Assembly: GCF_008728855.1 (NCBI RefSeq)
Contig: NZ_CP042906.1
Coordinates: 1,798,001-1,862,000 of the forward strand
DNA: 64,000 nt
Reading direction: 5' to 3'
From: Hypericibacter terrae
GTDB taxonomy: Bacteria; Pseudomonadota; Alphaproteobacteria; Dongiales; Dongiaceae
The first letter of the stretch is position 1, and every line of letters begins with the position of its first letter. Below, piece after piece: positions 46,079-55,769 of the stretch. The position numbers and the translations under genes were made by a program. The notes under the pieces were generated by a model. The model saw only the letters and a program-made list of their open reading frames with translations. It was not told the origin of the DNA and did not search any database.

Positions 46079-47110
46079 ATGCCGCAGAACGACGTCGTCC
46101 TGACCCGGAAGGGCCGGCTGGGGAAGATCCTCCTGAACCGGCCGAAAGCGCTGAACGCGCTGACCCATGGCATGTCGCTTTCGATCGAAGCCGCCTTGCG
46201 GGAATGGGCGGACGACGGCGGCGTCGAGGCCGTCGTCATCCGCCAGGCCGGGGACCGGGCCTTCTGCGCCGGCGGCGATGTCCGCCAGTTCCCGGAGAAG
46301 GGGGCGGCCTTCATGCACCAATATTGGCGCGACGAATATCGTCTCAACGCCCTGATCCGCCGTTACCCGAAGCCCTATATCGCCTTCGTCGACGGCATCG
46401 TCATGGGCGGCGGGGTCGGGGTCTCGGTCCATGGCAGCCATCGGATCGTGACCGAGCATGTCGCCTTCGCCATGCCGGAGACGGCGATCGGGTTGGTGCC
46501 CGATGTCGGCGCTTCCTATGTGCTGCCACGGATGCCGGGGGAGATCGGGCTCTTCCTCGGCCTGACCGGCACGCGGCTGGGAACGGCCGACGCCATGGCG
46601 GTGGGTTTCGGCACGCATCATCTGCTGCGCGCCGATCTCGATCATGTCGAAGAAGAATTGGCGAATGCGACCGACGGCATCGATGCGGTGCTCGACCGCT
46701 ATCGTCAAGCGGCGGCGCCGGCGCCGATCCTGGCCCGGAGGAGCGAGATCGACCGGCATTTCGGACAACCGACGCTGCGCGACCTGGTGCGGAGCCTGGC
46801 CGAGGATACCTCCGATTTCGCGACGGCGACGGGCGCCGCCCTGGCGACCCGGTCGCCGACCGCGCTCGCGCTCACCTTCCGGCTGATGCGCGAAGGCCGT
46901 CGCAAGAGCTTCGAAGATTGCGTCCGCATGGAATGGAACATCGTCAGCCGCATGGACGAGCATTCCGACTTCGCCGAGGGAATCCGCGCGCTGATCGTCG
47001 AGAAGGACAACAAGCCGCGCTGGAATCCCTCGCGCCTCGACGTGGTGGACGAGGCGACCGTGGCCCGCTATTTCGAGCCGGCGGCGGGCCCGCCGCTCGA
47101 TCTCAACTGA
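46079..47110 (+). CDS. 3-hydroxyisobutyryl-CoA hydrolase (enoyl-CoA hydratase superfamily)
   Basis: 343 aa. Crotonase oxyanion loops GDRAFCAGGDVRQF and GIVMGGGVGVSVHG, and the HIBCH-type C-terminus (SFEDCVRMEWNIVSRM, FAEGIRALIVEKDNKPRWNP). It frees 3-hydroxyisobutyrate from its CoA ester in valine catabolism. ATG 46079 is 2 nt after the dehydrogenase stop; a TTG at 46073 would overlap it. Confidence 0.93.
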   Translation: MPQNDVVLTRKGRLGKILLNRPKALNALTHGMSLSIEAALREWADDGGVEAVVIRQAGDRAFCAGGDVRQFPEKGAAFMHQYWRDEYRLNALIRRYPKPYIAFVDGIVMGGGVGVSVHGSHRIVTEHVAFAMPETAIGLVPDVGASYVLPRMPGEIGLFLGLTGTRLGTADAMAVGFGTHHLLRADLDHVEEELANATDGIDAVLDRYRQAAAPAPILARRSEIDRHFGQPTLRDLVRSLAEDTSDFATATGAALATRSPTALALTFRLMREGRRKSFEDCVRMEWNIVSRMDEHSDFAEGIRALIVEKDNKPRWNPSRLDVVDEATVARYFEPAAGPPLDLN

Positions 47111-47132
47111 CGACTGACAACGGAGGCCTCCC

Positions 47133-48026
47133 ATGACCAGCATCGGCTTCATCGGCACCGGCAATATGGGCGGCCCTATGGCCCGCAACCTGCTGAAGTC
47201 GGGCTTCAAGCTCCACGCCTTTGACGTCGTCGCGTCCTCGCTCAAGGCGATCGTGGACGCCGGCGCCGAGGCTGCGGGCTCGGCCGTCGAGGCGGCCGCG
47301 ACGGCGGACATCGTCATCACCATGCTGCCGGCCGGCAAGCATGTGGCGAGCGTCTATCTCGGCGATGAAGGCATCATCGCGGCAACCAGACCCGGCACCT
47401 TGCTGATCGACTGCTCCACCATCGATGTGAAGACCGCGCGCGACGTGGCGCGGTCGGCGCAGAACAACGGCAAGACGATGCTCGATGCGCCGGTCTCGGG
47501 CGGCACGGCCGGCGCGGAGGCGGGGACCCTGACCTTCATGGTCGGCGGGCCGGCCGAGGGTTTTGAGAAGTCCACGCCTATACTCGAGAAGATGGGCCGG
47601 ACCGTCGTCCATACGGGGGCTGCCGGCACGGGCCAGGCGGCCAAGATCTGCAACAACATGATCCTCGGCATCTCGATGATCGCCGTGGGCGAGGCCTTCG
47701 TGCTGGCGGAGAAGCTCGGGCTCGATGCCCAGAAGCTGTTCGATGTCTCCTCGAAATCCTCGGGCCAATGCTGGTCGCTCACCAGCTATTGCCCGGTGCC
47801 GGGTCCCGTGCCCACCTCGCCGGCCAATCGCGACTACAAGCCGGGCTTCGCCGCCGACCTGATGCTGAAGGACCTGTCGCTTTCGCAGGAGGCTGCCATG
47901 CAGGCGGGCGTCGATACGGCGCTGGGCTATCAGGCCACGCTGCTCTACGAGGCCTTCGCGAAAGCGGGCGAGGGCGGCACCGACTTCTCCGGGATCATCA
48001 AGATGATCCGGGCCAGGCAGCGCTAG
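47133..48026 (+). CDS. mmsB: 3-hydroxyisobutyrate dehydrogenase
   Basis: 297 aa. NAD loop GFIGTGNMGGPMARNL, substrate motif DAPVSGGTAGAEAGTL and catalytic Lys in GTGQAAKICNNM. It oxidises 3-hydroxyisobutyrate to methylmalonate semialdehyde. Third gene of the valine block; methylmalonate-semialdehyde dehydrogenase (mmsA) is not in the window. Confidence 0.95.
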   Translation: MTSIGFIGTGNMGGPMARNLLKSGFKLHAFDVVASSLKAIVDAGAEAAGSAVEAAATADIVITMLPAGKHVASVYLGDEGIIAATRPGTLLIDCSTIDVKTARDVARSAQNNGKTMLDAPVSGGTAGAEAGTLTFMVGGPAEGFEKSTPILEKMGRTVVHTGAAGTGQAAKICNNMILGISMIAVGEAFVLAEKLGLDAQKLFDVSSKSSGQCWSLTSYCPVPGPVPTSPANRDYKPGFAADLMLKDLSLSQEAAMQAGVDTALGYQATLLYEAFAKAGEGGTDFSGIIKMIRARQR

Positions 48027-48167
48027 GGTCGGCGGCACGCGCGAACGTCCGATCGTGGGTTTTCCTCCCTGGCGTCGCGGTCTAGACTCACGATTCGATG
48101 TCGGCCGCCGCGACTCGGTTCTGGAGTCGCCGCGGGCCGGCGTCCGCGAAGGAAAAGAATCGGGCCG

Positions 48168-48869
48168 ATGACGCCGAAGAAGCCGATCCGGTCGACGGGG
48201 CGCTACCTGATCGTCGGTCTCCTGACCGCCGCGCCCCTCACCGTCACCTGGATCATTCTCCAGTTTCTGTTCGAGAATCTGTCGCGGGTGGGGCGGCCCT
48301 GGGCCAACGCGCTGGCGCTCGGGATCGGGCAGCGCTATCCGGACCTGGCGAATTGGCTCGAGGAGCCGGTCGTCCTGTCGATTGCGGCGATCGCGATCGT
48401 TCTGCTGTTTCTCTATCTGCTGGGCTGGGCCGCGACCAAGGTGTTCGGCCGGCGCATCATTCACTTCTTCGAATATCTGATCGGACGCATTCCGTTCGTC
48501 GAGACGATCTATCGCAGCATCAAGCGGCTGCTGACTGTCATCGACCAGAGCGGCACGAAGGGGCAGCAGGTGGTGCTGATCGATTTTCCCTCCTCCGACA
48601 TGAAAGCCGTCGGGCTGGTCACCAAGATCATCCAGGACGCCGACAGCGGCGAGGAGCTGGCGGCGGTCTATGTGCCGACCTCGCCCAACCCGACCTCGGG
48701 CTATGTCGAGCTCGTTCCCGTCAAGGACATCGTCTTTACCGACTGGACCGTCGACCAGGCGATGGCCTTCATCGTCACCGGCGGCACGACCTCGCCGGAC
48801 CGCGTGCATTATCATCGGCGCGGACTGCCCAAGGCGGCGGACGCGCCGCCTTCATCCGAGCCCCGGTGA
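48168..48869 (+). CDS. DUF502 family membrane protein
   Basis: 233 aa, two strong membrane helices (residues ~15-40 and ~75-98) then a cytosolic beta-rich domain (QVVLIDFPSSDMKAVGLVTK, VYVPTSPNPTSGYVELVP). This layout is DUF502, widespread and uncharacterised. 8 nt before nhaA, so likely co-transcribed. Confidence 0.9.
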   Translation: MTPKKPIRSTGRYLIVGLLTAAPLTVTWIILQFLFENLSRVGRPWANALALGIGQRYPDLANWLEEPVVLSIAAIAIVLLFLYLLGWAATKVFGRRIIHFFEYLIGRIPFVETIYRSIKRLLTVIDQSGTKGQQVVLIDFPSSDMKAVGLVTKIIQDADSGEELAAVYVPTSPNPTSGYVELVPVKDIVFTDWTVDQAMAFIVTGGTTSPDRVHYHRRGLPKAADAPPSSEPR

Positions 48870-48877
48870 GATCCGCG

Positions 48878-50086
48878 ATGGCCAGCCCGTCCTACCCGGT
48901 CAGCATGATCCGGGATTTCCTGAAGCTCGAGGCCGCCAGCGGCATCATCCTGGTGGCGACCGCGGTGCTGGCGATGATCGTCGCCAATTCGCCGCTGGAC
49001 GGCCTCTATGACGCGCTGCTGAACCTGCCGGTCTCGCTCCAGTTCGGCGCTCTCGTCCTCGCCAAGCCGCTCCTGCTCTGGGTCAATGACGGGCTGATGG
49101 CGGTCTTCTTCCTGCTGATGGGGCTCGAGATCAAACGCGAGCTCGTGGTCGGCGAGCTCTCCTCGTGGAACAAGGCCTCGCTGCCCGGCTATTGCGCGCT
49201 GGGCGGCATGGTCGTGCCAGCCCTGATCTACTATTTCCTGAACGCTCACGACACCACGGCCCTCCGGGGCTGGGCCATTCCGACCGCGACCGATATCGCC
49301 TTTGCTATGGGCGTGCTCTCGCTGCTGGGCTCGCGGGTGCCGGGCGCACTCAAGGTGTTCCTGCTGGCGCTCGCGATCATCGACGATCTCGGTGCCATCA
49401 TCATCATCGCGGTCTTCTATACGGCCGATCTCTCCTACGTCTCGCTGGGGCTGGCAGGGCTGGGGCTCCTTGTGCTTTTGGCGCTGAATTTTCTCGGCGT
49501 GCGGCGCCTGGCGCCCTATCTCTTGATCGGCGTATTCATCTGGGTCTGCGTGCTGAAATCGGGCGTGCATGCGACCCTGGCCGGCGTCGCGGTCGCCATG
49601 TTCATTCCGGTCCGCGCCTCGTCCGGATCGGACGAGGCGGAATCGCCGCTGGAGCGGCTCGAACATATGCTGCTGCCCTGGGTCAGCTTCGCCATCATGC
49701 CGAGCTTCGCCTTCGCCAATGCCGGCGTCTCCTTCGCCGGCGTCACGGCCGCCGATCTGACGGCGCCGCTGTCGGTCGGTATCGCACTGGGACTCTTCGT
49801 CGGCAAGCAGATCGGGGTCTTCGGCGTCGGCTGGCTCGCGGTCAAGATCGGCTTATGCCGCAGGCCCGAGGGGTTGAGCTGGGCCTCGTTCTATGGCGTG
49901 TCGCTGCTTGCCGGGATCGGCTTCACCATGAGCCTCTTTATCGGATCGCTCGCCTTCGACGACCTCGCCCATGCGACGGCGATCCGGCTTGGCGTGTTCG
50001 CCGGATCGCTCGTTTCCGCGGGGAGCGGTTATTTCTGGTTGCGGGCGGTGACGGGGCGGTCGGTCGCCGGCCGCGCGGGAGCTTGA
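48878..50086 (+). CDS. nhaA: Na+/H+ antiporter NhaA
   Basis: 402 aa. The ion-binding aspartates are in LAIIDDLGAI, with TATDIAFAMGVLSLLG and GLEIKRELVVGEL as further NhaA signatures. 11-12 helices. Start ATG 48878 (an internal ATG at 48905 is an alternative). It exchanges sodium for protons in pH and salt homeostasis. Confidence 0.96.
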   Translation: MASPSYPVSMIRDFLKLEAASGIILVATAVLAMIVANSPLDGLYDALLNLPVSLQFGALVLAKPLLLWVNDGLMAVFFLLMGLEIKRELVVGELSSWNKASLPGYCALGGMVVPALIYYFLNAHDTTALRGWAIPTATDIAFAMGVLSLLGSRVPGALKVFLLALAIIDDLGAIIIIAVFYTADLSYVSLGLAGLGLLVLLALNFLGVRRLAPYLLIGVFIWVCVLKSGVHATLAGVAVAMFIPVRASSGSDEAESPLERLEHMLLPWVSFAIMPSFAFANAGVSFAGVTAADLTAPLSVGIALGLFVGKQIGVFGVGWLAVKIGLCRRPEGLSWASFYGVSLLAGIGFTMSLFIGSLAFDDLAHATAIRLGVFAGSLVSAGSGYFWLRAVTGRSVAGRAGA

Positions 50087-50183
50087 GCGGCCGCTCCGGA
50101 ACATCCGGCCCCGAAAAGTCGGATTGCCGGTTTTGGTCCCGCTGCCCTATTCTGAGTGCCAGGGCAAAAGGGAACCAATTGCA

Positions 50184-50738
50184 ATGACCAGGCAAGATCG
50201 ACGCGGCGGCCGGGGCGCGGCCGCGTTCATGGGATTTATGGTACTGCTGCTTTCGGGTTGCGGCACGCCGCAGCTCGCGCAACCGCCCTCCTATCCGAAC
50301 TTCACCCAAGCCGACCTCGATCACGACCATGTCGTGACCCAGGAGGAGTGGCTGCAGGCGGGTCTGCACCAGTTCGATACGCTGGATACCAACCATGACG
50401 GCAAGATCGACGCCGCCGAGATCGAGGCCGCGCGCCAGACGCTCGACCGGAACCATGACGGCACCGTCACCACCGACGAGGTCATCCCGCCTTTCGCCGC
50501 CTATGACACCGACAAGGACGGCACCGTCAGCCCGGCCGAGTTCAACAAGGGGCTGGTCCAGGACCTCGGCGGCACGCCGGGCGCCACCGAGGTCTACCGC
50601 GACCAGCTGGTCAAGCAGATCAACAGCCAGTTCAAAAAGGCCGACAAGAACAACGACGGCCGTGGCGCCTATGACGACCTTTACAATTACGGGCCCACCT
50701 CGACGGTCTTCGAGTTTCCGCTCTATTCCTTCTATTGA
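50184..50738 (+). CDS. EF-hand lipoprotein
   Basis: 184 aa. Lipoprotein signal peptide with the lipobox LLSGC, then five 12-residue EF-hand-like loops: DLDHDHVVTQEE, DTNHDGKIDAAE, DRNHDGTVTTDE, DTDKDGTVSPAE and DKNNDGRGAYDD. Likely an outer-membrane or periplasmic calcium-binding protein. ATG 50184 chosen because it begins the signal peptide. Function unknown. Confidence 0.85.
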   Translation: MTRQDRRGGRGAAAFMGFMVLLLSGCGTPQLAQPPSYPNFTQADLDHDHVVTQEEWLQAGLHQFDTLDTNHDGKIDAAEIEAARQTLDRNHDGTVTTDEVIPPFAAYDTDKDGTVSPAEFNKGLVQDLGGTPGATEVYRDQLVKQINSQFKKADKNNDGRGAYDDLYNYGPTSTVFEFPLYSFY

Positions 50739-50832
50739 GGGACGGGGAGCCGGCGCCCGGCCTCCGGCCCCCCGAAACGCACGAAAACGGCCCCCAAGAC
50801 CCCGGTCAGACCCGCGGAAATGCGTGGAAAAA

Positions 50833-50861
50833 TTGACAAAGGGGAGGGGACCCCCTAAGAC
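50833..50861 (+). promoter_or_regulatory. sigma70 promoter for tRNA-Ser
   Basis: Perfect TTGACA at 50833-50838, 17-nt spacer, TAAGAC at 50856-50861. It points to the tRNA gene starting 51 nt downstream. Confidence 0.6.
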
Positions 50862-50912
50862 GGCACCGGCATACGCCGTGGCCCCTTAACCGGGGCAAAC
50901 CTCTCGTCGTGC

Positions 50913-51006
50913 GGAGGGGTGGCCGAGTGGCTGAAGGCGGCGGTTTGCTAAACCGTTATAGGGCCCTAAAGCTCTATCGTGGGTTCGAATCCCATCCCCT
51001 CCGCCA
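50913..51006 (+). tRNA. tRNA-Ser (GCT anticodon)
   Basis: Acceptor stem GGAGGGG (50913-50919) pairs with CCCCTCC (50996-51002), discriminator G and an encoded CCA (51004-51006). D-arm GGCCGAGTGGCTGAAGGC, anticodon arm CGGTTTGCTAAACCG with GCT, a long variable arm as in class II tRNAs, and the T-arm GGTTCGAATCC. Reads AGC/AGU serine codons. Confidence 0.97.
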
Positions 51007-51079
51007 CCTTTCCCTATCCCAATCTGGTGTCGCCTCGACGTCCCCTTCTTTGAAGTTCTGATCCGCGCTCGCGGTCCGT

Positions 51080-51973
51080 TCAGCGCTGGAAATAGCGCGG
51101 CCGGTCGAGGTCCGAGATCAATCCGCGCTGTTTCGGCTGCCAGCCCAGCCGCTCCCGCGTTTTCTGGCTCGAGACCAGATTGTCGAGGGCCGCGAAATGC
51201 GCGAACCAGCCGAAATGGTCGGCGGCCTCCTCGGGAGTCTTGCTCAAGACCGGCAAATTGAGGCGGCGGCCGATCACGTCCGCGATCTCTCGGAACGGCA
51301 CGCCTTCCTCGGCGACCCCGTGATAACGGGCGTCGGCGGCACGCTTCTCGAGCGCCAGCCTGAAGAGAGGGGCGGCATCGAGCCGATGCACCGCGGCCCA
51401 GTGATTGAGTCCTTCGCCCACATAGGCCGAGACGCCTTTCTCGCGCGCGATACCGATCAGGAGCGGGACGAAGCCGTGATCGCCCTCGCCATGGACGGAG
51501 GGCGGCAGGCGCACCACCGACACGCGCACGCCACGCGCCGCCACCGCAGCCGCCGCCTCTTCCGACGCGACCCGGGGGATCGATGCATCGGAAGGTGGCA
51601 CATCGTCTTCGGTCGCGAGGCGGCCCTGCCTCAGCAGTCCGGTTCCCGAGGTGACGATCAAGGGGCGGTCGGAGCCGGCGAGCTCGGCGCCGAGGGCCTC
51701 GATGGCGCGCCGGTCGATCTCGCAGTTGGCCTTAAACTTCGAGAAGTCGTGGATGAAGGCGGTATGAATCACGCCGTCCGAAAAGGCGGCGCCACGGCGC
51801 AGGCTTTCCAGGTCTTCGAGATCGCCCCGATGCGCCTGCGCACCGGCGGCGACGAGCGCCTGGGCGGCCGCTTCGGTACGGGCCAACCCGACCACCTGAT
51901 GACCCGCATCGATGAGCTCCTGAACCACGGCGGAGCCGACAAATCCCGTAGCCCCCATGACGAACACACGCAT
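51080..51973 (-). CDS. NAD(P)-dependent SDR-type epimerase/reductase
   Basis: 297 aa. Cofactor loop [15 protein letters not shown] at the N-terminus and extended-SDR layout; the usual YxxxK is not obvious. Ends [23 protein letters not shown] 51973 has AAGGAG upstream. Divergent from an AraC-family regulator (133-nt gap), which may control it. Substrate unknown. Confidence 0.86.
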   Translation of the reverse strand: MRVFVMGATGFVGSAVVQELIDAGHQVVGLARTEAAAQALVAAGAQAHRGDLEDLESLRRGAAFSDGVIHTAFIHDFSKFKANCEIDRRAIEALGAELAGSDRPLIVTSGTGLLRQGRLATEDDVPPSDASIPRVASEEAAAAVAARGVRVSVVRLPPSVHGEGDHGFVPLLIGIAREKGVSAYVGEGLNHWAAVHRLDAAPLFRLALEKRAADARYHGVAEEGVPFREIADVIGRRLNLPVLSKTPEEAADHFGWFAHFAALDNLVSSQKTRERLGWQPKQRGLISDLDRPRYFQR

Positions 51974-52106
51974 CGCGACGTCTCCTTCATTTCGTTCCAT
52001 GACCGGCACCGCCTTCGCTGTCTCGTTGTCGTCGTCATAGGTGATTGAGAAGATACGATCTATGCCGTAAAGTCCGCATTATCTTCGCAATCGTCCGGGA
52101 TGGCCC

Positions 52107-53084
52107 GTGGATCCGCTCTCCGATGTGCTGTCGCTGCTGAAACCGCGCAACCACATGTCCGCGGGTTTCGATGCGGGCGGAAGCTGGTCGATCCAGTTCA
52201 CCGACCAGCAGGGAAGCATCAAATGCGGTGCGGTGGTCTCCGGCCAATGCTGGCTGTCGGTGGAGGGCGTTCCCGACGCGGTACGCCTGGAGACAGGAGA
52301 CGGCTTCCTGCTGCCGAGCGGGCGGCCGTTCCGCCTCGCCGGCGATCTGACGGCGACGCCGGTCGATGCCCGCAAGATCTTCTCGAACGCGCGCGATGGC
52401 GGCATCGTCTCCTGCAACGGCGGCGGCGATTGCTTTCTCGTCAGCAGCCGCTTCGTTCTCGGCGGCAATCACGCCGGCATCCTGTTGCGGACGCTGCCGC
52501 CCATCGTCCATCTCCGGAACGAACCGGATCGGGCGGCCCTGCGCTGGTCCGTGGAGCGGATGATGCAGGAGCTGCGCGAGCCGCAGCCGGGCGGCTTCCT
52601 GGTCATCCAGCATCTCGCCCATATGATGCTGGTCCAGGCCCTGCGGCTTCATCTCTCGGAGGGGTTCAGAGGCGGCGTCGGGTGGCTCTTCGCCCTGGCG
52701 GACAAGCAGATGAGCGCGGCCATCAACGCCATGCATGAAGATCCGGCGCATCGCTGGACATTGCAGGCGCTGGCGGCGCGTGCGGGCATGTCGCGGTCGA
52801 GCTTCGCCCTGAGATTCAAGGAGACGGTCGGTGCGTCGCCCATGGATTATCTGATGCGCTGGCGCATGCTGCTGGCCGGGGACAGGCTGGCGAATTCCAG
52901 CGACCCCGTCTCCGCCATCGCTCTGTCGCTTGGCTATGAATCCGAAAGCGCCTTCAGCACCGCCTTCAAGCGGGTCATGGGCTGCTCGCCACGGCAATAT
53001 GGCCGTGGCCGGAATCCGGCTTCCTCCTCCCCTGGCGAGGCGGAAGCCGCCCGCGCCGACCGGCTCGAACCGGTCGCAGGTTGA
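52107..53084 (+). CDS. AraC-family transcriptional regulator
   Basis: 325 aa. N-terminal cupin-like ligand domain (AraC_binding_2/cupin type, WSIQFTDQQGSIKCGAVVSG), C-terminal double HTH: ALAARAGMSRSSFALRFKET and IALSLGYESESAFSTAFKRV. GTG start at 52107. Likely regulates the divergent SDR gene. Confidence 0.9.
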   Translation: MDPLSDVLSLLKPRNHMSAGFDAGGSWSIQFTDQQGSIKCGAVVSGQCWLSVEGVPDAVRLETGDGFLLPSGRPFRLAGDLTATPVDARKIFSNARDGGIVSCNGGGDCFLVSSRFVLGGNHAGILLRTLPPIVHLRNEPDRAALRWSVERMMQELREPQPGGFLVIQHLAHMMLVQALRLHLSEGFRGGVGWLFALADKQMSAAINAMHEDPAHRWTLQALAARAGMSRSSFALRFKETVGASPMDYLMRWRMLLAGDRLANSSDPVSAIALSLGYESESAFSTAFKRVMGCSPRQYGRGRNPASSSPGEAEAARADRLEPVAG

Positions 53085-53243
53085 CGGGCGCTGCTGGCGG
53101 TCGGCGGCAGACGGCGTCGCGTGGCTTCACAAACGCGTGGGTGAACAAAAATTTCGGCGCTCGCCATCGCCGCGGCGCCTAATCTCCCGGCAATGACGTC
53201 CTCGCGGCAATTGTGCCGGAGCCCCTTGGCGGGAGACGACCGC

Positions 53244-53876
53244 ATGAAGCTCTCACCCTTCCGTTTCGCGTGCGCCCTTGCGGCGCCGTTGCTGCTGACG
53301 ACCGCGCTGCTGGCGCTGGCGACGCTGGCGCACGCCGCGGATGCGCCGCCGGCCCGGATCCGCGGCACGATCGAGGCGGTGGCCGGCGACCAGCTGACGA
53401 TCAAGAGCAATCAGGGGGAGGACCTCGCCGTGACGATGAACGCGGACACGACGGTGCGTGCCATCACGCTCGCCAGGATCGCCGACATCCAGCCGGGGCG
53501 CTATATCGGCGCCACGGCCGTGCCGCAGGCGGACGGCACGCTCAAGGCGCTCGAGGTCCATGTCTTTCCGCCGGAGATGGCCGGGGCCGGCGATGGGCAT
53601 CGCCCCTGGGACCTCGCACCCAACAGCTCGATGACCAACGGCGTGGTCGGCGAGCTCGTGACCAGCAACGGCCGGATGATCACGATCAAATACAAAGGGG
53701 GAGAGCAGAAGGTGGCGATCCCCGACGACATGCCGGTGGTGAACATCGAGGCGGGCGACCGCTCGCTGCTGACGCCCGGGGTCCATGTCATGGTTTTTGC
53801 GGTCAAGAACGACGACGGGACCTTCACGGCCCGCTCGATCTCGGCGGGCAAGGATGGGATCAAGCCGCCGATGTGA
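53244..53876 (+). CDS. secreted beta-rich protein of unknown function (DUF5666-like)
   Basis: 210 aa. Signal peptide (residues 1-~32, ending AHAADAPP), then RGTIEAVAGDQLTIKSNQGE, a pattern of strands and a DUF5666-like repeat (GVVGELVTSNGRMITIKYKG). Periplasmic. ATG 53244 starts the signal peptide; GGGAG upstream. Convergent with the mug gene. Confidence 0.78.
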   Translation: MKLSPFRFACALAAPLLLTTALLALATLAHAADAPPARIRGTIEAVAGDQLTIKSNQGEDLAVTMNADTTVRAITLARIADIQPGRYIGATAVPQADGTLKALEVHVFPPEMAGAGDGHRPWDLAPNSSMTNGVVGELVTSNGRMITIKYKGGEQKVAIPDDMPVVNIEAGDRSLLTPGVHVMVFAVKNDDGTFTARSISAGKDGIKPPM

Positions 53877-53898
53877 TGCCGGCGGGAGAGGGCCGGCA
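53877..53898. terminator. hairpin between convergent genes
   Basis: TGCCGGC (53877-53883) / GCCGGCA (53892-53898) with an 8-nt loop, immediately after the secreted protein's stop. GC-rich but no adjacent T-run until CGCGTTTTA, so a moderate terminator. Confidence 0.5.
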
Positions 53899-53911
53899 CG
53901 CGTCCCGCGTT

Positions 53912-54436
53912 TTATGTCGGAGCTTGGTTCCGGTTTGCCGCCTGATAGAGCTCGCGGTAGGCGCCGACCAGCTGGTCCAGACTGAACGCCCGATTTCGCC
54001 CACTGGGATTGGGCAGCACCCACACCGCAGCGCCGCCGAAGGCGGCTGTCTGAGATCCCCAGGCGATGTCTCGCCGATCGGACAGGACGGAATAGGCCGC
54101 TTTACCGAGAAAAGCGACGAAGCGCGGCGCGTAACGCGTGATCTTTCGCTCGAACTTCGCGGCGGCGGCGGCGAATTCTTTCGCCGAGAGTTCCTCCGCC
54201 CGCGCCGTCGGCCGCTCGACCACCGTGGTCAGACCGCATCGATGCTGCAGGATCGTGCGGTCGTTCTCGGGAAGGATTTCCTCCGGCGTGAATCCGGACA
54301 GATGGATCACGCGCCAGAAGCGATTGCTTCTCGATACAAAATGATGCCCCGCGACCGCCGCGGTCATTCCGGGATTGATCCCGCAGAAGATCACAGCAAG
54401 GCCCTTGGCGATGATATCCGGGAGTCGATCAGCCAT
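53912..54436 (-). CDS. mug: mismatch-specific (G:U/T) DNA glycosylase
   Basis: 174 aa. Active-site motif VIFCGINPGMTAA (the catalytic Asn in GINPG) and the second motif WVLPNPSGRN place it in the Mug/TDG family, which removes U or T from G mismatches. ATG 54436 with GAGG 7 nt upstream is preferred to a GTG at 54448. Confidence 0.92.
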   Translation of the reverse strand: MADRLPDIIAKGLAVIFCGINPGMTAAVAGHHFVSRSNRFWRVIHLSGFTPEEILPENDRTILQHRCGLTTVVERPTARAEELSAKEFAAAAAKFERKITRYAPRFVAFLGKAAYSVLSDRRDIAWGSQTAAFGGAAVWVLPNPSGRNRAFSLDQLVGAYRELYQAANRNQAPT

Positions 54437-54703
54437 GACGCGCCTCACAATTCCAGCAAAGGCCAGGATAGGTCCATTGCGCTATCCGCCAGTGCGGATT
54501 GCCCCAGGCGCTCGGTAAGACGCAGGATGGCCGTACATGCCGCATCGTCATGGAGACCGGGACGAAGGCATCTTGGGTTTCCTCGCAGCGACCGATGCGT
54601 CCGTTCGCCTCGGCCAGCCGAATTGACGCGCGGAGACGGGGAATCTCGATGAACGCCGCACTGGCGGTTATGCGGCAGTAACTCTACGCAAAGGAGGGCA
54701 AGC
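54437..54703. other. intergenic region with a possible decayed coding fragment
   Basis: 267 nt. On the - strand two frames give protein-like pieces that would join by one frameshift near 54545 (one ending DSAMDLSWPLLEL, the other AFIEIPRLRASIRLAEANGR). Neither has a start codon with a ribosome-binding site. Probably a remnant or a GC artefact. Confidence 0.3.
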
Positions 54704-55675
54704 ATGGCACCCCAGGATACGCTTCGCTATACGAGAATCCCTCTTACCCATGGGTCTGGTGCGATCCCAGCCGTCGGATTCGGCACGTTGATCCCCGATC
54801 CTGTCGCGACCAGACAAGCGACCAGGACCGCCCTGGAGGTGGGATTTCGACATCTCGATTGTGCGGAACGCTACCGCAATGAAGCCGCGGTTGGCGAGGC
54901 GATGCAGGAAGCGTTCGAGGCGGGGACGATCCAGCGGCAGGATCTGTTCGTTACCACCAAGCTATGGAACACCAACCATCGTCCGGAACGGGTCAAACCG
55001 GCCTTCGAGGCGAGCCTCCGCCGGCTGCGACTGGATTATGTCGATTGCTATCTCATCCATACCCCTTTTGCCTTCCAGCCCGGTGAGGAGTTCCACCCCA
55101 CGGACGAGCAGGGCCAGGTGATCTATGATTCCGGGGTGACATTGACGGAGACCTGGCGGGCGCTCGAGCGCCTCATGGAGGACGGCCGGTGCCGGTCGAT
55201 CGGCTTGTCGGATATCAGCTTGGAAAAGCTGCGAGAGATCGTCGCGGTTGCGCGGATCAAGCCTGCGGTGGTGCAGGTCGAATCCCATCCTTATCTCCCC
55301 GAATGGGAGCTGCTCGACTTCTGCCGAGCGCAGGGGATCGTGCTGCAGGCGTTTGCGGCGTTGGGGCATGGCATGGAACCGAAAGTGCTGGACGATCCGG
55401 TCATCACGGCGATCGCACAGCGCGTCGGCAAGACCCCTGCCCAGGTTCTGCTGGCCTGGGCCGTACAGCGCGGCACCGCGTTCCTGACGACCTCGACCAC
55501 GCCTCGCCGTATCCAGGAGAATTTCGAGATTTCGGCACTGCCCGAAGACGCCCTGCGGGAAATCCGGGACGGCATCAAGACAAGCATCCGGTTCAACGCC
55601 GTGGTGGAGACAGGCGTGCCTGGGTTCATTCCCCGGGCCCCACGAGCGGAACCGAAGGGCACGGGACCGCATTGA
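54704..55675 (+). CDS. aldo/keto reductase
   Basis: 323 aa. Catalytic Asp/Tyr in HLDCAERYRNEAAVGEAM, Lys in VTTKLWNTNH and His in DCYLIHTPF, then ALAAGHGMEPKV-like barrel end (AFAALGHGMEPKV). NADPH-dependent reduction of a carbonyl. A strong AAAGGAGG lies 8 nt before ATG 54704. Lysine IPLT HGSGAIPAVGFGT N-terminus is family standard. Confidence 0.93.
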   Translation: MAPQDTLRYTRIPLTHGSGAIPAVGFGTLIPDPVATRQATRTALEVGFRHLDCAERYRNEAAVGEAMQEAFEAGTIQRQDLFVTTKLWNTNHRPERVKPAFEASLRRLRLDYVDCYLIHTPFAFQPGEEFHPTDEQGQVIYDSGVTLTETWRALERLMEDGRCRSIGLSDISLEKLREIVAVARIKPAVVQVESHPYLPEWELLDFCRAQGIVLQAFAALGHGMEPKVLDDPVITAIAQRVGKTPAQVLLAWAVQRGTAFLTTSTTPRRIQENFEISALPEDALREIRDGIKTSIRFNAVVETGVPGFIPRAPRAEPKGTGPH

Positions 55676-55769
55676 CCTTGGCGAAAAGGCGCCGCCGAGG
55701 AACCAAGATGTTCCGGTCCCTCTCGGCCGGGAAAGACGAGATCAAACCGCCCCTGTAAATATCGGGCCG

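Noticed and set aside
47103-48815. 570-aa - strand frame
   Set aside because: Antisense to mmsB and the DUF502 gene; composition not protein-like.
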